Shown here in pieces: positions 7,217 through 13,348 of a DNA stretch of 15,119 nt. Under the pieces are notes generated by a model. The model worked only from the letters and a program-made list of their open reading frames with translations. It made no database searches and had not been told where the DNA came from. The DNA is from Bacillota bacterium (GTDB lineage: Bacteria; Bacillota; Clostridia; DSM-8532). The stretch spans positions 1 to 15,119 of the forward strand of contig JAEYPI010000115.1 in the NCBI GenBank assembly GCA_023410885.1, written 5' to 3'. A program made the translations under genes and the position numbers. Within the stretch, counting starts at the first letter, position 1, and each line of letters starts with the position of its first letter.

Positions 7217-7398
7217 GGACCTGAGAGGATACCCTTTGAAGCGAGGCAGCGTACCTCGGAGCACAGCTTCATAGTCATTTTAAGATCAAAAAGACTTAAA
7301 ACAGCCCATAGTATAAAGCCTTTGCCGATGAAGCTCGACTCTTGTTATCAGCACTATGAGCTTTGCTACGGGAAGTAAGGACCCCTATTACTCAGGTC
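7217..7398 (+). ncRNA. Candidate structured RNA, about 182 nt, 6S-like in shape
   Basis: The 364-bp gap between rph and the amidase gene holds a strongly self-complementary block. Its ends pair: GACCTGAG (7218-7225) with CTCAGGTC (7391-7398), continued by AGG/CCT and CCTT/AAGG. Further in, GCACAGCTTCATAGT (7261-7275) pairs with ACTATGAGCTTTGC (7353-7366) with one bulge and one mismatch. Between these stems lies a wide internal loop whose 5' strand carries its own hairpin, CGAGG/CCTCG (7242-7246 with 7254-7258). The upper part has a further hairpin, TTTTAAG/CTTAAAA (7278-7284 with 7295-7301). A long closed rod of about 180 nt with a large central bubble is the shape of bacterial 6S RNA. The plus strand is preferred because a TATACT box precedes it and a hairpin terminator follows. 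I do not recognise conserved 6S sequence, so the class is uncertain. Confidence 0.4.
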
Positions 7399-7403
7399 AT
7401 GAA

Positions 7404-7431
7404 AAGAAACGGGCATAAAAACCCGTTTCTT
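7404..7431 (-). terminator. Hairpin terminator, possibly used from both sides
   Basis: AAGAAACGGG (7404-7413) pairs perfectly with CCCGTTTCTT (7422-7431) around an 8-nt loop. It lies 60 bp beyond the amidase stop, and the minus-strand transcript ends in a U-rich run (UUUCUUUUC), so it most likely terminates the amidase message. On the plus strand it comes 5 nt after the candidate RNA and is followed by UUGUUUC, so it could also end that RNA. Confidence 0.75.
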
Positions 7432-7491
7432 GTTTCATCTGGCCGTGGTCGGTGCTGTCAACACTTCTTATCCCAAACCTAAATTCTATGC

Positions 7492-9696
7492 TTACCTTTT
7501 TTTCACTATCTCAATGATGCTCTTGGCCAAAGACTCTGCAGACTTTTGGATGAAAGCCTCAGTATTCAGAAGCTTTAAGTCATCCTCATGGGACATGCAG
7601 GCTACTTCCGCTAAAACGGCTGGCATCTTTGTTTTTTTGATAACTACAAGATCGCCTCGTGCTCTCAATCCCAAATCATAGGTACCCAGATCCTTAACCA
7701 TATTGTTTTGGATGATTTGAGCATAGGCTTTCCCATCATAGCTGGAAGGATAATACAAGGTCATGGAGCCCTTATAGCCTGTCGGCATAATGTTGTTGTG
7801 AATACTGACAAAAAGTGAGGCGTTTTTGGTATTGGCAAAATTTGCTCTTTCATCAAGCCCAACAAACACGTCGGTGGTACGGGTCATGACGACATTGATT
7901 CCCTTGGCTTTTAGAATGGCTTCACACCTTAAGGCGATATCCAAGTTATAATTTTTCTCGTAGAAATTGCCGACTGTACCTCCCGGATCGCTTCCACCAT
8001 GGCCCGGATCAAGGACCACTAATTTGGAATTATTAGACCCAGAACTACCCTCAGAAGACGCAACTACTATTAAAAGCTCATCAGCGCTTGAGCCTTCCAC
8101 AATCTTAAATTGCTTGTTAGGGTCTACCTTATTGAGTAAGAGGTATGAGCTTTGTTTGGTTGAATATACTGTGATGGATTTTGTAAGATCATCACCTGTT
8201 GTCAAATTGCCACTTCCCAGATTGATAATGGATGACGGAATCATATAAGTAAAAGTACCGTTGGCCACGCTATCATCTAAAATAACGCTATCACTGTATT
8301 GACGATAACGATTTACAATTCCCGGGCTCACAAGGCGCAGGGCTACATTTTTATCGCCATTTCCACCTTGAATATTCGTTATGTCGGTTTTTACAAGGGA
8401 CAGGTTAATTGTGCCGGAGCTCTGAGAGAGAGTCCATTCCGGTAATAGATCTGTAAAAAGCTCAACCTTTACCACCTGCGCTGAGGCTTGGGTAACAGTC
8501 GCCCGTGTATAAAGGGAACCAACTGTCATAAGCTTATCTACCGAAGCCGCTTTACCTGGAAGCTCCATGACAATCCTCGAAGGGTTGCCGAGGCGGTATA
8601 CTTTTACTCCGGTCGTGTTTGAGGTGGTAACCTTTACACTGTTTTGGTTAAAGGTAAAGCTCATAGTGGAATTAGGTGATGGAGTGGTAGAGGCTGTTGG
8701 TTTCGGGGTTGTCACTGGACTTTGTGAAGGCGAAGGCGTCGGTGTAGGTGTACCCGAAGATACAGGAATGGACGTATTGCCGGCCTTTACTTTAATAACC
8801 GAGCTTCCAGAAGAAATTTCATGAGTAAAGGTAATGGAGTTATGGTATGTGATGCGAATGATGGTCGCATTCTGTCTCTGGTTATAATTGACCAGTATGC
8901 CATAGATAACCGAATTTCCGGATAAAATGCCGTCGGTAAAACGTGTATCCTTTCCGGGAATAGTGATTTGCAGAATTTTTTCTTTTTCGCGTAATTCAAA
9001 TCTTGGCATGGTGCCTACTGTGCTTTGAGACAAGCTGATGCCATTGAGGGTGATCACACAAGTATCCCCTGACATGGTCCAAGAAAGCGGTCCATTCTGC
9101 TTAATCACAGGTTTTCCGGAAGAATTTAAGGAAGTACCTGTACCGGGAGTTGGTGTCGTTGTAGCGGGAATAGGTGTCACAGAAGGACTGGGGGTTGTAC
9201 TGGGTTTTGGAGTAGTCGTGGTGGTAGGACTTGGAGTTGACGGTGTTGTGGCTGAACCGGATAATCCCTTTAACACCAACACCACCGATTTTCCATCCTG
9301 AGCCGAGGCTAAGGTATAGTCAGGTTTCTTGGTTGTTTCTATAACTACGCTTGTGCGCTTGGGATCGGAGAGATTAGCCATGCGAATCTGTTTGACAGTC
9401 CCTTTATTAACATCAAACTTGATGGTCTGCGGCACATTGACATCTGCAATTTCGAAACCTATACGATAATGGGTGATTGCCCCTTCTGGTGGAATAACAT
9501 ATTGTTTGACAATTTTTGCCCCTGGTGCAAAAACACGAATCTCTTCGGTATTGTTAGTTTGAGCATAAGTAATCTTGGATGCGGTTCCCCCGGTGGAGAG
9601 CTCAAGCTCATTTAAGGCTTGCGCTTTTAAAGACATCCCCAGTAACATGGAAAGGATAAGACAAAAAACGAGGGTAATGGATAGGATTTTCTTCAT
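7492..9696 (-). CDS. Secreted N-acetylmuramoyl-L-alanine amidase (Amidase_3) with AMIN-like domains and Thr/Pro linkers
   Basis: A 734-residue exported zinc amidase that cuts the bond between MurNAc and L-Ala in peptidoglycan. A signal peptide covers about residues 1-28 (MKKILSITLV, hydrophobic core, then KAQA). An AMIN-type beta domain spans about 50-145 and a Thr/Pro/Ser linker about 147-190. A second beta-rich AMIN-like region spans 195-308 and another Thr/Pro linker 312-343. AMIN-like regions follow at 345-437 and probably 447-547. The catalytic domain spans 557-734 with the zinc ligands H566 (DPGHGG), E580 (YEKN) and H633 (SIHNN), and the catalytic E697 (LAEVACMS). Three or four AMIN-like units is more than the one or two usual in Amidase_3 enzymes; those after the first are judged by eye only. 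The ATG has AGAGGTG upstream. The gene follows queH and ends at the 7404-7431 hairpin. Confidence 0.92.
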   Translation of the reverse strand: MKKILSITLVFCLILSMLLGMSLKAQALNELELSTGGTASKITYAQTNNTEEIRVFAPGAKIVKQYVIPPEGAITHYRIGFEIADVNVPQTIKFDVNKGTVKQIRMANLSDPKRTSVVIETTKKPDYTLASAQDGKSVVLVLKGLSGSATTPSTPSPTTTTTPKPSTTPSPSVTPIPATTTPTPGTGTSLNSSGKPVIKQNGPLSWTMSGDTCVITLNGISLSQSTVGTMPRFELREKEKILQITIPGKDTRFTDGILSGNSVIYGILVNYNQRQNATIIRITYHNSITFTHEISSGSSVIKVKAGNTSIPVSSGTPTPTPSPSQSPVTTPKPTASTTPSPNSTMSFTFNQNSVKVTTSNTTGVKVYRLGNPSRIVMELPGKAASVDKLMTVGSLYTRATVTQASAQVVKVELFTDLLPEWTLSQSSGTINLSLVKTDITNIQGGNGDKNVALRLVSPGIVNRYRQYSDSVILDDSVANGTFTYMIPSSIINLGSGNLTTGDDLTKSITVYSTKQSSYLLLNKVDPNKQFKIVEGSSADELLIVVASSEGSSGSNNSKLVVLDPGHGGSDPGGTVGNFYEKNYNLDIALRCEAILKAKGINVVMTRTTDVFVGLDERANFANTKNASLFVSIHNNIMPTGYKGSMTLYYPSSYDGKAYAQIIQNNMVKDLGTYDLGLRARGDLVVIKKTKMPAVLAEVACMSHEDDLKLLNTEAFIQKSAESLAKSIIEIVKKR

Positions 9697-9735
9697 TCTT
9701 CACACCTCTTGAAGCTTTTCTTTCGTATCTGTGTC

Positions 9736-9765
9736 TATTTTACCACTTTTATGGAAGGTAAAATA
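9736..9765. promoter_or_regulatory. Inverted repeat in the amidase promoter region, possible operator
   Basis: TATTTTACC (9736-9744) and GGTAAAATA (9757-9765) are perfect complements around a 12-nt spacer. On the minus strand the left arm reads GGTAAAATA and contains TAAAAT, the best -10 candidate for the amidase gene, about 40 nt before its ATG. Neither strand has a following U-run, so it is a poor terminator. A dimeric regulator site is an inference. Confidence 0.4.
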
Positions 9766-9812
9766 AAACAATCACATTACAAGTTTTTTTCAATCAAACC
9801 CGTACATGAGTT

Positions 9813-10376
9813 TTAAAAAGAGTCCTCAAAATGATATATCGGCTTTTTGGGGTGATCAGATTCGCTATAAGAATACAAACATCCACAAAATTTTTGCATG
9901 TAGTAGCCTTTAGCTCTCGAAAGCTCCCTCCCTCTCCTGTATAACGGTCTAAAATCCTCATAATAGAATTGAAGCTTGTATTTTTCTGCAGTTCTTTCAC
10001 CAAGACTTTTGATAAGCGCATGATCCTGATAAGGACTGATCAGAAGACTTGTTGTGAATGCATCAAAGCCTTTTTCCTTTGCCAGCTTTGCAGTTTCATC
10101 CATTCTCAGGGCATAGCAGGTCGTACACCGTTGGATTTTCTCTTGACCGAGCTTTTCTTTCCAAAGGGCAAGCCCATTTTCGTCATAAAAAGTCATGGGT
10201 AGCTTATAAGCACTGGCCATGGCTTCAACGGATATTTTGCGCTTATCATGCTCTTCGATAGGATGAATATTGGGATTATAAAAGAAACCACCCAATTGGA
10301 TTTCAGCCTTCTGACCGAGCTCATCGACAATGGCTACGGCACAGGGAGCACAACAAACATGGAGTAAAAGCTTCAT
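9813..10376 (-). CDS. queH: Epoxyqueuosine reductase QueH
   Basis: A 187-residue member of the former DUF208 family, now known as QueH, the cobalamin-independent enzyme that reduces epoxyqueuosine to queuosine in tRNA. It shows the family Cys pattern: HVCCAPC at the N-terminus (C8, C9, C12), RCTTCYALRM (C84, C87) and FCGCLYS (C164, C166), which hold an Fe-S cluster and a mononuclear metal in characterised homologues. Length is normal. The start ATG overlaps the stop of the GH3 lipoprotein gene by 4 nt (ATGA), with AAAGGA about 9 nt upstream, so the two genes are co-translated although their functions look unrelated. No other queuosine genes (queA, tgt, queC-F) are in the window. Confidence 0.93.
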   Translation of the reverse strand: MKLLLHVCCAPCAVAIVDELGQKAEIQLGGFFYNPNIHPIEEHDKRKISVEAMASAYKLPMTFYDENGLALWKEKLGQEKIQRCTTCYALRMDETAKLAKEKGFDAFTTSLLISPYQDHALIKSLGERTAEKYKLQFYYEDFRPLYRRGRELSRAKGYYMQKFCGCLYSYSESDHPKKPIYHFEDSF

Positions 10377-11710
10377 GGGGTACTATCCTTTCTGATTTGG
10401 TCAGCTAGATCCAGATGATCTTTTGAGCCCAATACATCTTCAGGGTCTTCATCGTCTATCGTTGAATTCCAAAACGCTTTTATTTTAAGTGTTAATATCC
10501 TTCTGACAGACTCATCGATTCGTGATTCGGTGAGTCTTCCTTCCTTAACGGCAGACAAAAGCGCTTCATAGGCCTTTTCAAAATCCATGGGAAGCAGCAG
10601 CATGTCAACCCCCGCTTCGATGGCCAGAACCACAGCCTCCTCCTCGGGATAGAAAGCAGAAATGGCACTCATTTCAAGGCCATCAGTGATAATTAGTCCG
10701 TCAAAGCCTAATTTTTCTCTTAACAAGCCCTGAATAATGGCGGGTGATAAAGTCGCCGGAAGCCCTTCTTGGGTTATTTGAGGTGTTAAAACATGGGCGG
10801 TCATAATGACCTCTGCTCCAGCCTCCACACCGGCTATAAAAGGCAGGAACTCCACCTTCATTAAACGGTCTAGATCATTTTCCACCACTGCCGCATGGGT
10901 ATGACTATCCTGAAGGGTGTCCCCATGACCGGGAAAATGCTTGAGAACAGGAATGACGCCACTGGACAAGGTACCCTTTACAGCCTTTGCCACCATGAGG
11001 GATGTAAGTTCAGCGTTGCTTGCATACGCTCTTTTACCGATTATTTTATTTTTCGGGTTACTGAAAATGTCAGCAACCGGTGCAAAATTCATATTAAAGC
11101 CCAGGCTTCCGATTTCTTTTCCTATGGCTTGTGAAGCCTTGTAGGCATATTCATCATCTCCGGTTTGGCCGATGGTAAAAGCATTGGGCATAACGGTCGA
11201 ATGGAGTTTAGTCGCCTGATTAAGGCGCGTAACTAAGCCGCCTTCCTCGTCTATGGCTATGAACATGGGAATGGCTGATGTTTTTTGAATATCCTGAATA
11301 AAGGTTACCGTTTGATCAATGGTATCCAGGTTCTGAGAAAAGAAAATAAAGCCACCGGGCTTGAATTGTTTTAAGGTTTTTTCCAAGTGGTCATCCAAGG
11401 CCAACTGCAGCTGTCCTTTCCCATTATAACGGGAGGTAATAAAAAACAACTGACCTATTTTTTCTTCCAGGGACAGTGTTGATAAAAGCACCTCCACATC
11501 GGGCTCAACCTGATGAACAGGTACTGTATCCGGGGTTGCTTCGGGTGTTATAGGGGTTGTAGGCGTAGCAGTTGAGCTGGGTGTCGCGGAAGGTGCTGTG
11601 GCTTCAGACGATGAAGGCGGACTGATTAGTCCACCTTTATCAGGGTTTTGACTAAAGGAACATGCACTTAAAATGAATGATAGTGCGAGAATACCGGCAA
11701 AATACTTCAT
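10373..11710 (-). CDS. nagZ: Glycoside hydrolase family 3 lipoprotein, beta-N-acetylhexosaminidase (NagZ-like)
   Basis: A 445-residue lipoprotein. The signal peptide ends in the lipobox LSAC, with C17 as the lipidated residue. A Ser/Thr/Pro linker follows to about residue 65, then a GH3 barrel from about 75 to 410. Visible motifs are IDEEGGLVTRL (153-163), KHFPGHGDT (257-265), DSH (268-270, the Asp-His acid/base dyad of NagZ) and IITDGLEMSAI with the nucleophile D343. In Bacillus, exported NagZ removes GlcNAc from muropeptides during cell-wall turnover, and the membrane anchor here fits that site of action. The second domain of long GH3 glucosidases is absent. The ATG is preceded by seven G residues instead of a standard ribosome site. 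It sits after fmt with a 100-bp gap and shares an ATGA overlap with queH. Some GH3 enzymes of this group have other beta-glycosidase activities. Confidence 0.9.
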   Translation of the reverse strand: MKYFAGILALSFILSACSFSQNPDKGGLISPPSSSEATAPSATPSSTATPTTPITPEATPDTVPVHQVEPDVEVLLSTLSLEEKIGQLFFITSRYNGKGQLQLALDDHLEKTLKQFKPGGFIFFSQNLDTIDQTVTFIQDIQKTSAIPMFIAIDEEGGLVTRLNQATKLHSTVMPNAFTIGQTGDDEYAYKASQAIGKEIGSLGFNMNFAPVADIFSNPKNKIIGKRAYASNAELTSLMVAKAVKGTLSSGVIPVLKHFPGHGDTLQDSHTHAAVVENDLDRLMKVEFLPFIAGVEAGAEVIMTAHVLTPQITQEGLPATLSPAIIQGLLREKLGFDGLIITDGLEMSAISAFYPEEEAVVLAIEAGVDMLLLPMDFEKAYEALLSAVKEGRLTESRIDESVRRILTLKIKAFWNSTIDDEDPEDVLGSKDHLDLADQIRKDSTP

Positions 11711-11714
11711 GTTT

Positions 11715-11721
11715 CCCCCCC
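11715..11721 (-). promoter_or_regulatory. Unusual ribosome-site region: run of seven G before nagZ
   Basis: The minus strand reads seven G residues followed by AAAC and the ATG at 11710. This is the only G-rich element at Shine-Dalgarno distance. The run could pair with the 16S tail partly through G-U pairs, and a homopolymer this long may change length during replication. Confidence 0.45.
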
Positions 11722-11810
11722 ATTGCCTTTTTCCCGTTTTTATTGATTAACTGTCTTTTCAAACTCCTTAACTCCTGTATATAGGGTTCTCTATATTTTT
11801 CCAGGTCGAC

Positions 11811-12794
11811 TTACAGATCGGCCTGATTTTCCTTGCAAAGAAGCATACCCTCTTTTAACTCATGACCACAGGCATATTGCTGGGGGGTCATGCGCTTACA
11901 GGAATCCACTTGAATTTCAGGAATGAGCAGTACCCCATCACCGGTTTTAATCCACATTCCCTCAGTATTAAGCTTCAAAACAGTGCCTGGTACAGAATCT
12001 TCCGATATATTACCTACAGCGCTGCAAATCGTATCATGGGCTACGAGCTTTGAATTCAAAATGCGAACTCTACAAGAACAAAACTCAGAGAATGCACCGG
12101 GCCACGGTGTGCAACCACGGATGCGATCATGAATTTGTTTGGTCGTTTGAGTCCAGTCAATCCAACCGGTCTTCTTGTCCATTTTTGGGGCATAGGTTGC
12201 CCGATTGGCATCCTGAGGAATCCTCACAAGAGAGCCTTCTTCAAGAGATTTTAGTGTTTTAATGAGGGTTTTAGCTCCTAGCTCGGACATCACGTCGTGA
12301 AGTTCTCCTGCTGTCATGTCGTCAGGTATTGTTATCTCCTCTTTTAACAGCATATCCCCCGTATCAACGCCTATATCGGTAAACATGGTTGTAATACCGG
12401 TTTTTTTCTCACCATTAATAAGGGCCCACTGAATAGGTGCCGCACCTCTTAATTTGGGCAGCAAGGATCCATGGACATTGATTGTTCCTAATTTGGGAAT
12501 ATCCAGAATGCTTTGGGGCAATATCTGACCAAAAGCACAGGTTACAATTAAATCTGGAGCAAGAGCCCTGATGCTTTGGATCATGTCTGGTTCTTTTGAA
12601 AGCTTGTTTGGCTGATAAACCGGGATATTATGTGCTAGAGCATACTCCTTTACCGGAGGTGCTTTTAGGGCATGGCCCCTATCCTTGGGCCGGTCCATTT
12701 GGGTAACAGCCCCAATGACGTTATAGCCGTTCTCAACCAGTGCTTTTATGGAGGGTACAGCAAAATCGGGCGTACCCATAAATAGAATTGTCAT
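11811..12794 (-). CDS. fmt: Methionyl-tRNA formyltransferase
   Basis: A 327-residue cytoplasmic enzyme that formylates the methionine on initiator tRNA with 10-formyltetrahydrofolate. The formyltransferase domain (about 1-200) begins MTILFMGTPDFAVP and contains VTQMDRPKDRG, the signature NVHGSLLPKLRGAAPIQW with catalytic N106 and H108, and D144 in GVDTGD. The C-terminal tRNA-binding beta domain begins after YAPKMDKKTGWIDW. The length is that of the family. The ATG at 12794 is 4 bp after the def stop, with AAGGAA about 8 nt upstream inside the end of def. The def-fmt pair is a classic arrangement, since deformylase removes what Fmt adds. In Bacillus fmt is followed by rsmB; here nagZ takes that place. 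Confidence 0.97.
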   Translation of the reverse strand: MTILFMGTPDFAVPSIKALVENGYNVIGAVTQMDRPKDRGHALKAPPVKEYALAHNIPVYQPNKLSKEPDMIQSIRALAPDLIVTCAFGQILPQSILDIPKLGTINVHGSLLPKLRGAAPIQWALINGEKKTGITTMFTDIGVDTGDMLLKEEITIPDDMTAGELHDVMSELGAKTLIKTLKSLEEGSLVRIPQDANRATYAPKMDKKTGWIDWTQTTKQIHDRIRGCTPWPGAFSEFCSCRVRILNSKLVAHDTICSAVGNISEDSVPGTVLKLNTEGMWIKTGDGVLLIPEIQVDSCKRMTPQQYACGHELKEGMLLCKENQADL

Positions 12795-12798
12795 GGAA

Positions 12799-13263
12799 TC
12801 ATTCCTTTTCTATATCTACGAATTCAAATACTTTCTCATCAAAAAGTATACCATCCAGATGATCAAGCTCGTGGCTGATGCAGACAGCCAATAAACCTGT
12901 CCCCTCTGTTCTGACTGTTTGTCCCTTGCGATTCATATATTCCACTACCACTCTGGCGGGACGCTTAACCTTCCCAAAAACACCGGGTATACTTAGGCAA
13001 CCTTCTATTTCGATTTGCTCACCCTCCCGTTCAATGATGACGGGATTAATAAGCTCCAGAAGACCCTCTCCTACATCGATAACGACAATCCTTTTCAGAA
13101 TGCCGACCTGGCTTGCAGCCAAGCCCACGCCGTTACCTTGATGGTACATGGTTTCCTTCATATCATCGAGTATATCCATTATTTTCTGATCAATTTCTTT
13201 TACTTCCTTACAGCGTTTTTTTAAGGTTTCATCGCCTTTGGTTATAATGTTACGGATTGCCAT
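12799..13263 (-). CDS. def: Peptide deformylase
   Basis: A metallo-enzyme that removes the formyl group from the N-terminal methionine of nascent proteins. From the chosen start it has 154 residues. Motif 1 is GVGLAASQ, motif 2 EGCLS (C89, metal ligand) and motif 3 HELDHL (H131, E132, H135). The frame is open to an ATG at 13278, but the ATG at 13263 gives MAIRNI, like homologues, and has AGGAG 7 nt upstream, while the earlier one has no ribosome site. It lies between priA (85 bp away) and fmt (4 bp away), the conserved Bacillota order. Confidence 0.96.
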   Translation of the reverse strand: MAIRNIITKGDETLKKRCKEVKEIDQKIMDILDDMKETMYHQGNGVGLAASQVGILKRIVVIDVGEGLLELINPVIIEREGEQIEIEGCLSIPGVFGKVKRPARVVVEYMNRKGQTVRTEGTGLLAVCISHELDHLDGILFDEKVFEFVDIEKE

Positions 13264-13270
13264 ACCTATT

Positions 13271-13275
13271 CTCCT
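13271..13275 (-). promoter_or_regulatory. Ribosome binding site deciding the def start
   Basis: AGGAG on the minus strand ends 7 nt before the ATG at 13263 and selects it over the ATG at 13278, which overlaps the site region. Confidence 0.7.
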
Positions 13276-13348
13276 CATATTTCATTCATTCTATAATCAT
13301 AGTATTCCTGTTGCGAATACAATAATGTTGGTTTAGCAGCAGTTTCTA

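Larger units (their letters stand above)
7128..7491. other. 364-bp stretch without a protein gene
   Basis: This is the only gap above 300 bp. Reading left to right it holds the rph leader with the ATGTTATC repeats, a TATACT box, the self-complementary block 7217-7398, the hairpin terminator 7404-7431, and about 60 bp of amidase 3' untranslated sequence. I see no tRNA, no coding frame with a family match and no mobile-element ends. Confidence 0.7.

Noticed and set aside
7221..7253. Resemblance to a TPP riboswitch (thi box): CTGAGAGGATACCCTTTGAA followed by GGCAGCGTA
   Set aside because: The match to the CUGAGA-N2-AUACCC element is striking, but the 5' GGGGUGCC strand that must pair with ACCC is missing, the CCUGAUCUGGAUAAU block is absent, and no thiamine gene lies downstream on the plus strand. 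It is probably chance or a very degenerate remnant; an Rfam RF00059 search would settle it.
7218..7398. The same self-complementary block read as a minus-strand leader or riboswitch of rph
   Set aside because: On the minus strand the amidase terminator ends only a few bases before the block, leaving no space for a promoter, and no known riboswitch motif is visible in that orientation. I cannot fully exclude read-through.
8567..9301. Plus-strand open frames rich in Val and Gly opposite the amidase linkers
   Set aside because: They are the reverse reading of the Thr/Pro repeat codons of the amidase gene, with no ribosome site or family match.
11779..11796. ATATAG/CTATAT hairpin between fmt and nagZ as a terminator
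   Set aside because: The stem is only six A/T-rich pairs and the U-run follows it on the plus strand, whereas the genes run on the minus strand.
13264..13348. Promoter for def (TTGTAT with TATGAT) in the priA-def gap
   Set aside because: The spacer is about 15 nt and the boxes are weak; def can be expressed from the priA transcript.
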